A stretch of 17,988 bases of DNA from WS-7 sp036505295 (GCA_036505295.1 DASXTQ010000023.1:1-17988); one strand, 5' to 3'; shown: positions 8,143 to 15,756, counted from the stretch's first letter. Notes: generated by a model from the sequence alone, not told the origin. Program-made: numbers and translations.

Positions 8143-9042
8143 GTGGCCGAAATCCCCTCCGTAACCCGGACACGGGCGTGGCTCCACGCGGTGCGCGTCC
8201 CGACCCTCGCGGCCGCCTTGGTCCCGGTCGCGGTGGGATCCGCGCTCGCCGCACGCGACCATCGCTTCCGCCTGGGCCCCGCGATCGCCGCCCTCGTGGG
8301 CGCGATCTTCATCCAGATCGGTACCAATCTTGTCAACGATTGGGGCGACTTCCTCCGGGGCGCGGACGCCCGCGGACGCCTCGGTCCGCCCAGGTCCCTC
8401 GCGATGGGCTGGCTCACGATCGCGGAGGTGCGTGCCGGCATCCTCCTCTCCTTTCTCGGTGCCATCCTCGCGGGCGTTTACCTCTTGGCCGCGGCCGGTT
8501 GGATCGTCGTCGTGATCGGACTCCTGTCTATCGCGGCGGGAGTCGCGTACACCGCCGGGCCCTGGCCGCTTGCGTACCATGGCCTGGGTGAGGTCTTCGT
8601 TTTCTTCTTCTTCGGGATGGTCGCCGTATGCGGAACCTACTTCGTCGAGGCGAGGACCCTGCCGGTCTACGTGACGTTCTCGGCGATTCCGGTCGGCGCG
8701 CTCGCGACCGCGATTCTGGTCGTGAACAACGTGCGGGACCTGGACGGAGACCGTGCCTCGGGGAAACGCACCCTTGCCGTGCGCGTGGGACCCCGCGGCG
8801 CGCGCGCGGAATACCTGGTGCTCCTCGCGGTGGCCTATCTCACGCCCGCGCTCCTGGCCTTGTCGGGCCGCGCGAGCGCGTGGGCGCTCCTTCCTCTCTT
8901 GACCGCGCCACTCGCGGCCCTCGAAGGACGGCGCGTCCTGGCGCGCGAAGACGGGGCATCACTCAATGCGGCGCTGCTCGGCACCGCGCGTCTTCATGTG
9001 CTGTTCGGGATTCTGTTCGCCGCCGGGATGGCGATCGCGTGA
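8143..9042 (+). CDS. menA: 1,4-dihydroxy-2-naphthoate polyprenyltransferase MenA
   Basis: MenA is the membrane prenyltransferase that swaps the carboxyl of DHNA for a polyprenyl tail, giving demethylmenaquinone. The 299-residue product is strongly hydrophobic with about eight or nine membrane segments. It has both Asp-rich UbiA-family motifs: NLVNDWGDFLRGAD (62-75) and NNVRDLDGDRASGKRTL (195-211), which bind the prenyl diphosphate through Mg2+. The GTG at 8143 has little Shine-Dalgarno sequence but lies four bases after menB, so re-initiation is likely. The N-terminal RVPTLAAALVPVAVGSALA block matches where MenA proteins usually begin. Its tail substrate depends on the MEP pathway gene ispG found further right. 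Confidence 0.94.
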   Translation: MAEIPSVTRTRAWLHAVRVPTLAAALVPVAVGSALAARDHRFRLGPAIAALVGAIFIQIGTNLVNDWGDFLRGADARGRLGPPRSLAMGWLTIAEVRAGILLSFLGAILAGVYLLAAAGWIVVVIGLLSIAAGVAYTAGPWPLAYHGLGEVFVFFFFGMVAVCGTYFVEARTLPVYVTFSAIPVGALATAILVVNNVRDLDGDRASGKRTLAVRVGPRGARAEYLVLLAVAYLTPALLALSGRASAWALLPLLTAPLAALEGRRVLAREDGASLNAALLGTARLHVLFGILFAAGMAIA

Positions 9043-9076
9043 GCGCCGTGCCCCCATCCGGCGCGGGAGTCCGGAC

Positions 9077-10192
9077 ATGAGCATCGTCCGCGCGCGCCTC
9101 CAACCGTACACGCTGCCCCTCCGCGACGCGTGGCCGACCGCCGACGGGAATGTCAACGACCGGCGCGGGTGGATCCTCGCGCTCGAAGACGGCTCCGGCC
9201 GGGTGGGGCTAGGGGACGCGGCGCCATTCCCGGGATTCGGGCTCGAAACACACGCCTCGGCGGGAGCGGGGCTCAAGCTCGCGATGGCGCGCCTCGTCGG
9301 GATGTCCCGCGACGGGTTCGCCGCGGTCATCGCCGACCTTCCGAACCTGGCGCCCGTGGCCGCCGCGCCGACGGCGAGAGCCGCGATCGACTGCGCGCTC
9401 CATGACTTGATGGCGCAGGAGGAGAACCTGCCGCTCGCGCGATACCTCGGCGGCGCCCGAACGCTCCTGGAAGTGCCCGCCAACGCTACCATCCCGCGCG
9501 TCCCGCCCGACCGCGCTGCGGAGATGGGCCGCCGCGCGGTGGATGCCGGCTTCGGGACGCTCAAGCTCAAGGTGGGCGGCGCCCGACACGCCGAGGATCT
9601 GGAGCGGCTTCGCGTCCTGCGTGATGCCGTGGGGCCGGATGTCCGCATCCGGGTCGACGCCAATCAGGCCTGGAGCGTCGACGAAGCGATCGACGCTCTC
9701 CGCGCCCTCGCGAGCTACCACCTCGAGTACGCGGAGCAACCGGTCGCGGCCGATGACGTCGAGGGCCTCGCCCGCGTGCGCCGGTCCTCCCCGATCCCAA
9801 TCGCCGCCGATGAAACCGTTCGCGACGTCCAGGGCGCCGAAGCGATCCTGTACCGCTCCGCCGCCGATATTCTCATCTTGAAGCCGATGGCCTTGGGCGG
9901 GCTGCGCCAGGCGCGATCGGTGCTGAACGTCGCGATCCAGGGGAACATGCCTGTCGTCGTCACCTCACTCTTAGAAAGCGCGGTAGGGCGCACGGCGGCG
10001 GTTCACTTCGCGGCATCGCTCGGCGAGACCGCGTACGCCCACGGCCTCGCCACCGGAGAGGCGCTGCGCGAGGACATCGCTCCCTCCCCCGCGATGACCC
10101 GCGGCTCGATCGCGGTGCCGGAGGTACCCGGATTGGGCGTGAGACCGCCGGACGATTTCTGGCGAGACGCGTTCACCGTGGAGGCCGAGTGA
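9077..10192 (+). CDS. menC: o-succinylbenzoate synthase MenC (enolase superfamily)
   Basis: MenC dehydrates SHCHC to o-succinylbenzoate. The 371-residue product shows the enolase-superfamily set: the KxK motif in TLKLKVGG (K163, K165), metal ligands D194 (RVDANQAW), E220 (EYAEQP) and D245 (AADET), and the second catalytic lysine K269 in ILKPMALGG. TSLLESAVG (297-305) is also typical. The ATG at 9077 is preceded by GGGAG at good spacing and begins the usual N-terminal strand; the frame is open further back into menA but that part is out-of-frame menA shadow. It overlaps menE as GTGA. Dipeptide epimerases share this fold, and the operon decides for MenC. Confidence 0.94.
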   Translation: MSIVRARLQPYTLPLRDAWPTADGNVNDRRGWILALEDGSGRVGLGDAAPFPGFGLETHASAGAGLKLAMARLVGMSRDGFAAVIADLPNLAPVAAAPTARAAIDCALHDLMAQEENLPLARYLGGARTLLEVPANATIPRVPPDRAAEMGRRAVDAGFGTLKLKVGGARHAEDLERLRVLRDAVGPDVRIRVDANQAWSVDEAIDALRALASYHLEYAEQPVAADDVEGLARVRRSSPIPIAADETVRDVQGAEAILYRSAADILILKPMALGGLRQARSVLNVAIQGNMPVVVTSLLESAVGRTAAVHFAASLGETAYAHGLATGEALREDIAPSPAMTRGSIAVPEVPGLGVRPPDDFWRDAFTVEAE

Positions 10193-11658
10193 GCGACGCC
10201 TGGACCTACGATCCGGTCGCGTTCTGGGCGCGCACCAAGCCCGAGCGCGCCGCGCTGCGCATGGGCGAGGAGACGTGGACGTACGCCCGCCTCGAGGAGG
10301 CGGTTTCGACGGCGGCGATCGCGCTCTTCGAGCAAGGGCTCGTGTCCGGGGAGCACATCGCGGTCGAATTCGGCGCCGAGCAGGGCCTGCACTTCGCGAC
10401 CACGATTCACGCGCTCCATCGCGCGGAGCTCCTGCCGGTGCCGATCAGCCGGCAGCTCAAGGAACCGGAGCGCGTGTTGCTGCGCCGGCGCGCGCAGGTG
10501 GATTTCGCGCTGACCGCCGCCCCGGAGGCGGTACCGCGGCCCGGCTCGAGATCCCGCGCCGGGCCGACCCAGCCCCCGCTCCTCGAGCGACGGCTCGATG
10601 CGCCCGCGGCGATCTGTTTCACCTCGGGAACGGAAGGATCTCCCCGCGCGGTCGTGCTCACCCACGAGAATTTTCTCTGGAGCGCGCTGGCCTCGGCGCG
10701 ATACCTCGGCGTCCGGGCGGAGGATGTCTGGCTTGCGTGTCTGCCCCTCCACCACGTCGCCGGTCTCTCCGTGCTCACGAGGAGCGCCTACTATGGGACG
10801 TCGGTACTGATCCATGATCGCTTCCATCCGGAGTCGGTGAATCGGGCGATAGACAGGCAAGAGGTCACGCTCGTGTCTCTCGTGCCCCCGATGCTCGAGC
10901 GCCTGCTCGACGCGCGCGGCGTCCGCCGATTCCCGCCGACCCTTCGCGCCGCGCTTGTCGGAGGTGGACCCGCGCCGGCGGCCCTGCTGCGGCGCGCGGC
11001 CGATCTTGGAATGAAGGCGCTCCCCACGTACGGCCTCACCGAGACCAGCTCGCAGGCAACCACCCTTCCGCTACGCGAATGGCCCTCGGGGCTGGACACC
11101 GCGGGCCGGCCGCTCCCCTTCGTCCGCATCGAGGTACGGTCCGCGGACGGCCGCGCGCTCGGCCCGGGGGAAGAGGGAGAAATCGCTGTCCGCGGACCCA
11201 CGGTTACGAGCGCCTACTTCGACGACGAACGCCTGAACGAGACCGCTTTCGACCGGGGCTGGTACCGTACGGGAGACATCGGCGCGTGGGATGAATCGGG
11301 CAGGCTCGCCGTTCTGGACCGGCGGATGGACCGGATGGTCGTCGGAGCCGAGAATGTCTCCCCGTTCGAGGTGGAACGCGTGATCGCGGAACATCCGGCC
11401 GTGGCGGAGGTGTGTGTCGTGGCGGTACCCGCCGGCGCCTGGGGGCACGAGATCGTCGCGGCCGTAGTACTCCGCGCGGACGCCGTCCTTACGCTCGAGG
11501 ATCTGCGCGAGCACGCCGGAAAACACCTCGCGTCGTTCAAGCTTCCGCGGCGGCTCCATATCGCCGATGCGCTGCCGCGCAGCGACGCCGGGAAACTTCT
11601 ACGTGGCGAGGTTCGGAGCTGGTTCCCGGAGCAGGTGGCGGAGAAGAATCGCGCGTAG
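10189..11658 (+). CDS. menE: o-succinylbenzoate-CoA ligase MenE
   Basis: MenE activates o-succinylbenzoate with ATP and CoA. The 489-residue product is an ANL-family ligase. The phosphate loop is FTSGTEGSPRAVVLTH (144-159); the usual lysine of this loop is arginine here. It also has YGLTETSSQATTLP, WYRTGDIGAWDESGRL, DRRMDRMVVGAENVSP at the hinge, and the adenylation lysine K469 in SDAGKLLR. The GTG start overlaps the menC stop (GTGA) and has GGAGG close upstream. It is the last gene of the rightward men operon. Its final 60 bases overlap the end of the leftward thioesterase gene, and no terminator lies between them. Confidence 0.94.
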   Translation: MSDAWTYDPVAFWARTKPERAALRMGEETWTYARLEEAVSTAAIALFEQGLVSGEHIAVEFGAEQGLHFATTIHALHRAELLPVPISRQLKEPERVLLRRRAQVDFALTAAPEAVPRPGSRSRAGPTQPPLLERRLDAPAAICFTSGTEGSPRAVVLTHENFLWSALASARYLGVRAEDVWLACLPLHHVAGLSVLTRSAYYGTSVLIHDRFHPESVNRAIDRQEVTLVSLVPPMLERLLDARGVRRFPPTLRAALVGGGPAPAALLRRAADLGMKALPTYGLTETSSQATTLPLREWPSGLDTAGRPLPFVRIEVRSADGRALGPGEEGEIAVRGPTVTSAYFDDERLNETAFDRGWYRTGDIGAWDESGRLAVLDRRMDRMVVGAENVSPFEVERVIAEHPAVAEVCVVAVPAGAWGHEIVAAVVLRADAVLTLEDLREHAGKHLASFKLPRRLHIADALPRSDAGKLLRGEVRSWFPEQVAEKNRA

Positions 11659-12033
11659 GGGCACCGGGATCGGGATGGGCCTCATCGTCGACCGGTTCAC
11701 GAACGCGTGGACCGTGGAAGCGCCGACACGAAGGTCCCCCTCCGAACCGGTCACGCGATAGCGCAGGGTGAAGGAAGCCCGTCCGACGCGCGCGACATCG
11801 ATCCGCACGTGGATCCGATCGCCGTGGCGGATGGGAAGCCGGTAGTCCGCCTCCGAATGCGCGATCGGGACCAGGTATTCGGCGCCGGCGAAAAAATGGG
11901 CGCGATCGATTCCCTCGGAGCCCCAGAATTCCTCGTATGCCTGGTGGCAGTAATCGTAGATCCGACCGAAAAAGAGCACGCCCCCCGCGTCGACATCCTG
12001 GAATCGAACCGCGAGCTCGATCGTGAAGCTCAT
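11599..12033 (-). CDS. menI: Hotdog-fold acyl-CoA thioesterase, probable DHNA-CoA thioesterase
   Basis: This 144-residue protein has the 4HBT hotdog-family N-terminus FQDVDAGGVLFFGRIYDY (11-28), where Asp15 occupies the position of the catalytic aspartate, followed by the long helix HQAYEEFW. It begins with an ATG that overlaps the menG stop as ATGA, so the two genes are coupled. The pathway needs a thioesterase to release DHNA from DHNA-CoA before MenA can act, and none of the other genes here can do it, so MenI is the likely role; this is inferred from context. A YbgC-type general thioesterase is the alternative. Its last 60 bases and stop (TAG) lie inside the 3' end of menE on the opposite strand. 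Confidence 0.85.
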   Translation of the reverse strand: MSFTIELAVRFQDVDAGGVLFFGRIYDYCHQAYEEFWGSEGIDRAHFFAGAEYLVPIAHSEADYRLPIRHGDRIHVRIDVARVGRASFTLRYRVTGSEGDLRVGASTVHAFVNRSTMRPIPIPVPLRAILLRHLLREPAPNLAT

Positions 12034-12731
12034 GCGGGGGCGCCCACGGTTCCGACGTAGACGTGGGTGATCCCGCCCGTGACGGTGCGCGCGCGAACCT
12101 TGGAAAAACGCTTCGTGTTTTCCATGAGCTCGACGAAGGCCGCGCCGCAGGGAAACGCCGAGGAGGTGCGGTGAAGGTATTCGTAGGCGCGGCGATCGCC
12201 GGTGAGCCAGCCACCGATCCGGGGGATCACCTTCGCGCTGTAGAAGCGGTAGAGGGGCCGGAACAGCGCGCCCCCGGGCTGCCCGAACTCGAGCACGACC
12301 ACCGAACCCCCCGGTCGCACGACCCGGGCCATCTCGGCCACGCCGCGCGCCGGGTCGTCCACGTTCCGTATGCCGAACGCGATCGAGGCCACGTCGAAGA
12401 ACCCATCCTCGTACGGAAGCCTCAGCGCGTCCGCCTCGGCGAAGCGTGTGGGAAGACCCTCGCGCGCGCCCTTGACGCGCGCGACCTCGAGCATCTCGGA
12501 GCAGAAATCGATGCCGACGACCTCCCCGGACGGCCCAACGGCGCGCTGGAATTCGAATGCGAGATCCCCGGTCCCGGTCGCGCAGTCCAGGACGCGGGCT
12601 CCCGGCTTGGCGCCGCTCAGCTTCACGCCGAGCCTGCGCCACCGATGGTGCAAACCAATCGACAGGACTTGATTCCCTCGATCGTAGCGGCTTGCGATCG
12701 AGGCGAACATGGCGCGCACCTGGGAGCTCAT
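12030..12731 (-). CDS. menG: Demethylmenaquinone methyltransferase MenG/UbiE
   Basis: MenG adds the C-methyl group from S-adenosylmethionine to demethylmenaquinol, the last step of the pathway. The 233-residue product has MFASIASRYDRGNQVLS (8-24) and motif I VLDCATGTGDLAFEF (47-61), then GIDFCSEML, LPYEDGFFDVASIAFGIRN, and the C-terminal ITHVYVG, all characteristic of UbiE/MenG. The frame is open upstream to a TTG at 12797, but the family starts a few residues before the MFxxIAxRYD block, which supports the ATG at 12731. No Shine-Dalgarno sequence precedes it; a -10-like TATCCT lies seven bases upstream. It is divergent from ispG across 59 bases. Confidence 0.93.
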   Translation of the reverse strand: MSSQVRAMFASIASRYDRGNQVLSIGLHHRWRRLGVKLSGAKPGARVLDCATGTGDLAFEFQRAVGPSGEVVGIDFCSEMLEVARVKGAREGLPTRFAEADALRLPYEDGFFDVASIAFGIRNVDDPARGVAEMARVVRPGGSVVVLEFGQPGGALFRPLYRFYSAKVIPRIGGWLTGDRRAYEYLHRTSSAFPCGAAFVELMENTKRFSKVRARTVTGGITHVYVGTVGAPA

Positions 12732-12738
12732 GAGAAGC

Positions 12739-12744
12739 AGGATA
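12739..12744 (-). promoter_or_regulatory. Possible -10 box of a leaderless menG promoter
   Basis: On the minus strand TATCCT ends seven bases before the menG ATG at 12731, the distance expected if transcription starts at the ATG. No good -35 box is visible 16-18 bases upstream, so this rests mainly on the -10 match and on the lack of a ribosome binding site. Confidence 0.35.
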
Positions 12745-12752
12745 CCCCGGAT

Positions 12753-12781
12753 TTGACCGCCGCGCACGCGACGGGTAGACT
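12753..12781 (+). promoter_or_regulatory. Sigma70-type promoter of ispG, placed for a leaderless transcript
   Basis: TTGACC (12753-12758), a 17-base spacer and TAGACT (12776-12781) lie nine bases before the ispG ATG at 12791. The expected start site is within about three bases of the ATG, and no Shine-Dalgarno sequence is present. It overlaps the region that must also drive menG the other way. Confidence 0.6.
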
Positions 12782-12790
12782 CAGCAGGCG

Positions 12791-14062
12791 ATGACAAACT
12801 CCCCGCATCCTCTCTCCGAGACCGCGCCCGCGCGCGCGCGCCGCTCGAAGCCTGTCTCGATCGGCTCCGTCACGATCGGGGGGGGCCGCCCGATCGCGGT
12901 TCAATCGATGACGAACACCGATACCGCCGATCCCAAGGCGACCGCCGACCAGGCGATCGAGCTCGCCCACGCGGGATCGGAGCTGGTCCGCATCACCGTC
13001 AACACGCCCGAAGCCGCAAAGGCCGTGCCCGAGATCGTGCGCCGCGTACGCGATGCAGGAGTCGGCGCGCCGATCATCGGAGATTTTCACTTCAGCGGAC
13101 ACATCCTGCTCCACGACCACCCCGAGTGCGCGCGCGCCCTCGACAAATACCGGATCAACCCCGGGAACGTCGGGGCCGGGGCGCGGCGTGACGCGCACTT
13201 CAGGCGCATTATCGAGGTGGCGGTGGAGTACAGGAAGCCGGTCCGGATCGGGGTGAACTGGGGCTCGCTCGACCGGGAGCTTTTGACCGAGCTGATGGAT
13301 GCGAACGCGCGCCGCCCCGAGCCGCTCGAGCCGCAGGAGGTCACTCTCGAAGCGATGTTCCAGAGCGCGGTCCGCTCCGCGGCGCTCGCCGAGGAGTTCG
13401 GCCAGTCGCACGACCGGATTGTGCTCTCGGCGAAGGTTTCCGGGGTCCGCGATCTGATCTCGATTTACCGCCGCCTGGCATCGGCGACCGATTTCGCGCT
13501 TCACCTGGGGCTCACCGAGGCTGGGATGGGAATGAAGGGTATCGTGGCATCGACCGCGGGTCTCTCGGCTCTCCTCCTGGAGGGGATCGGCGATACGATC
13601 CGGGTCAGCCTGACCCCGACGCCCGGCGGCGATCGCCGTGAGGAGGTCTGGGTCTGCCAGCAGATTCTCCAGTCACTCGACATCCGGCACTTTCAGCCTC
13701 AAGTCACCTCATGCCCCGGTTGCGGCCGGACGACGAGCACGTTCTTCCAGGAGCTGGCGGAGACCGTAAACAAACATCTGCGCGCGCGGATGCCGCATTG
13801 GAAGGCGCTCTACCCGGGCGTGGAGGAGTTGCGGGTCGCGGTGATGGGGTGCGTGGTGAATGGCCCCGGCGAGTCGCGCCACGCGAACATTGGGATCTCC
13901 CTGCCGGGCACGGCCGAAGAGCCCAAGGCGCCGGTTTTCATGGACGGCCACCAGGTCACGACCCTGAAAGGTCCCACCCTGGCGGGCGATTTCCTAAAGC
14001 TCGTCGACGAGTACGTCTCCACCCACTACGGATCGGACCTTCACGCGACCCAGCGCCGCTGA
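12791..14062 (+). CDS. ispG: 4-hydroxy-3-methylbut-2-enyl diphosphate synthase IspG (GcpE)
   Basis: IspG is the iron-sulfur enzyme that reductively opens MEcPP to HMBPP in the MEP pathway, feeding all isoprenoids including the menaquinone tail. The 423-residue product begins with SIGSVTIGGGRPIAVQSM (23-40) and includes IGDFHFSG, KYRINPGNVG (119-128), RIGVNWGSLD, GLTEAGMGMKG, and the cluster ligands CPGCGR (C308, C311), C354 in VMGCVVNGPGE and Glu361. It is longer than the E. coli enzyme (372), as in other long single-type IspG proteins. The ATG at 12791 fits both the family start and the promoter. Its end overlaps the next leftward gene by 22 bases. Confidence 0.96.
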   Translation: MTNSPHPLSETAPARARRSKPVSIGSVTIGGGRPIAVQSMTNTDTADPKATADQAIELAHAGSELVRITVNTPEAAKAVPEIVRRVRDAGVGAPIIGDFHFSGHILLHDHPECARALDKYRINPGNVGAGARRDAHFRRIIEVAVEYRKPVRIGVNWGSLDRELLTELMDANARRPEPLEPQEVTLEAMFQSAVRSAALAEEFGQSHDRIVLSAKVSGVRDLISIYRRLASATDFALHLGLTEAGMGMKGIVASTAGLSALLLEGIGDTIRVSLTPTPGGDRREEVWVCQQILQSLDIRHFQPQVTSCPGCGRTTSTFFQELAETVNKHLRARMPHWKALYPGVEELRVAVMGCVVNGPGESRHANIGISLPGTAEEPKAPVFMDGHQVTTLKGPTLAGDFLKLVDEYVSTHYGSDLHATQRR

Positions 14063-14787
14063 TCCTCGGTCACCACCGCTTGCTGGGACACCGCACGCAG
14101 ATGATTCCGGAACCGATCCATGAACCACCAGGTCAATCCCACGTAGAGATACACCACGGCCAGGAGCGCGACGTGGATGCGCGCGAGGACCGAGATCGGC
14201 ACGGAGAGCGCGAGACAGAAGAGAGCTTCGGTTACCGCCCGTGGCTGAAAGGCACCCCAGTGCGGCGACTCATCGCCGCGTTCGAGCCTGATCGCGAGGC
14301 TCCTCACCAGTAACTGGGCGATCAGGACGACGATCCCCAGGAGCAGCTCCTCCGCGATGAGCTCGGGAGGAGGCACCGTGGGGCCCACGCTCCCCAGCCC
14401 GAGCTTCAGGTAATACGAGCAGGCGCCGTAGGAGAGGACCGCGATCGAGAGGTTGAGCAAGATCTTGTGCGGGCGCGTCGCGGTCACGATACCGGAGAGC
14501 GCCGTCGCGAACGCGATGCACGTCACGAGCGGTCCGGCCGGGATGAGAAAAAGCCCCGCGAGGAAGAACGCGGGACCGGGCGTGTACACCGTGCTTGGGC
14601 GACCTGGACTGGGCACGAGCAGCGGACGGATCTGAAGAGCGGCCGCGCTCAATCCGAAAAGACCGGCCAAGCACCAGGCCTTGAGGCTGCCTTCAAAGAC
14701 ATACGTCGCCCGCACCGCCAGCATCAGCGCCAGGACGACCAGGGACATGCGAAAAAACAGCGAAATGAAGTAGCGGCGACGGTCCAT
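14041..14787 (-). CDS. Polytopic membrane protein of unknown function
   Basis: I do not recognise a named family. The 248-residue product has about seven or eight hydrophobic segments (near residues 9-29, 38-54, 72-100, 108-126, 142-166, 186-205 and 207-225) and a short charged tail ending DQRRWVA. The layout resembles the stand-alone membrane part seen before HD-GYP or GGDEF domains in multidomain sensors, with no output domain here; that is only an impression. The ATG at 14787 has a perfect AGGAGG (14802-14797) at ideal spacing. It is preceded by the terminator of the upstream gene, so it probably has its own promoter, though I saw no convincing one. It overlaps the ispG tail by 22 bases in the opposite direction. 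Confidence 0.75.
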   Translation of the reverse strand: MDRRRYFISLFFRMSLVVLALMLAVRATYVFEGSLKAWCLAGLFGLSAAALQIRPLLVPSPGRPSTVYTPGPAFFLAGLFLIPAGPLVTCIAFATALSGIVTATRPHKILLNLSIAVLSYGACSYYLKLGLGSVGPTVPPPELIAEELLLGIVVLIAQLLVRSLAIRLERGDESPHWGAFQPRAVTEALFCLALSVPISVLARIHVALLAVVYLYVGLTWWFMDRFRNHLRAVSQQAVVTEDQRRWVA

Positions 14788-14886
14788 CAGGGGCGGCCTC
14801 CTGGAGCACCTCGGCTCTAGGAAGTTATCGGCACCCCTTGCATCGTGCTTTAGAGGCTAGTTGCTTGGGACGCCGATATTTACAAC

Positions 14887-14925
14887 AAAAAGGCGCGGGC
14901 CGCCGGGACACCCGACGACCCGCCC
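14887..14925 (-). terminator. Intrinsic terminator after the secreted-protein gene
   Basis: On the minus strand a GC-rich hairpin of 13 consecutive pairs (two of them G-U), with a three-base TGT loop, is followed by one base-pair irregularity and then five T residues at 14891-14887. It lies about 64 bases past the stop of the leftward gene at 14989, the right place to end its transcript. Confidence 0.8.
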
Positions 14926-14988
14926 AAGAACCTCGTCGCGACAATGCCGGCGGCTAGGACTCAGTTCCCAGCGCCTGCCTTGTCTGCC

Positions 14989-15756
14989 TCACTTCGTGAC
15001 CTTCGTCGCCTTGTCGATATCCACGCCCCCGCCGACACCGACACCCGCGGAGCTGGAGGCCTTGCCCGCATCCACCTTGGCTCCCGCCTTGGCTCCGGCC
15101 GAGGTGCTCGCGTGGATCGTCGCGGCCTTTCCATCTCCCTTGGCTAGGCCCAGCGCGACCCTACCTTCGCTCTTCACGGCCGGGACCACGTCCCCGAGCT
15201 TCAGACCCAGGCCGTGCGCGATCACGGCCCAGCCCATGCCCTGGTTCCGCATCTGGTAGATATCGGCGAGGGTCGCGTCGCTCTTCGAGTTCGCGGCCAG
15301 CGTGTGCGCTACTAGAATCTCGCCCCAGCCACGGCTGTACTGGCTCCGCTCGGCTGTGAGCGCGTCCGCCGTCATGGAGAACTCCCCGGCGATCCTGCCC
15401 GCGACCGCAGCGTCTCCCTTCGAGGTGGCCTCGTTCTCGATCTGCCTCTCGATCTCGTCCAGTCTCTTGTCGATGCCTTCACGCTCTTTCGCCGAAACCT
15501 TGAGCCCGCGCTCCTTCACCTTCTCGATGGCGGGGTTGGTCTTGACCGCGGGCGCCGCGGGAGGTGCCACCTCATCCTTCGGCGGAGTGCTCGCGTCCGG
15601 AGGAGGCGTTGAGACCGGCGGTGCCGTCTCGGTGGCCTTATCCGGCGCAGGCGTCTGCGATGTGCCGCTCGCGGGATCGTTCGATTGTGCCATGGCGGCC
15701 GCGACAACCGTGACCGCGATCGCCGAGCCTAAAATCAACATGAGAATCCTCTTCAC
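14989..15756 (-). CDS. Secreted protein with Pro-rich linker and helical GWG/GMGW domain, unknown function
   Basis: The 255-residue product starts with a clear signal peptide (hydrophobic residues 4-21, AMA cleavage site near 23). A Pro/Ala/Thr-rich linker (about 28-75) is followed by a charged, probably coiled-coil stretch (76-112). A helical region (about 125-200) then carries SRGWGEILVAHTLA (141-154) and QGMGWAVIAHGLGLKLG (172-188). The same phrase with small-residue turns is common in unassigned secreted proteins of many bacteria. The tail (205-255) is Ala/Gly/Lys-rich. The start is GTG at 15756 with AAGGAG at good spacing. It is followed by a strong terminator, so it is probably a single-gene transcript. 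A role at the cell envelope is likely; no enzyme motif is visible. Confidence 0.78.
   Translation of the reverse strand: MKRILMLILGSAIAVTVVAAAMAQSNDPASGTSQTPAPDKATETAPPVSTPPPDASTPPKDEVAPPAAPAVKTNPAIEKVKERGLKVSAKEREGIDKRLDEIERQIENEATSKGDAAVAGRIAGEFSMTADALTAERSQYSRGWGEILVAHTLAANSKSDATLADIYQMRNQGMGWAVIAHGLGLKLGDVVPAVKSEGRVALGLAKGDGKAATIHASTSAGAKAGAKVDAGKASSSAGVGVGGGVDIDKATKVTK

Noticed and set aside
8966..9076. A longer N-terminus for menC
   Set aside because: The extension is the menA sequence in another frame; the ATG at 9077 has a ribosome site and the normal family N-terminus.
12732..12797. A longer N-terminus for menG from a TTG codon
   Set aside because: It would overlap the ispG start, is not seen in MenG proteins, and lies upstream of the likely -10 box.
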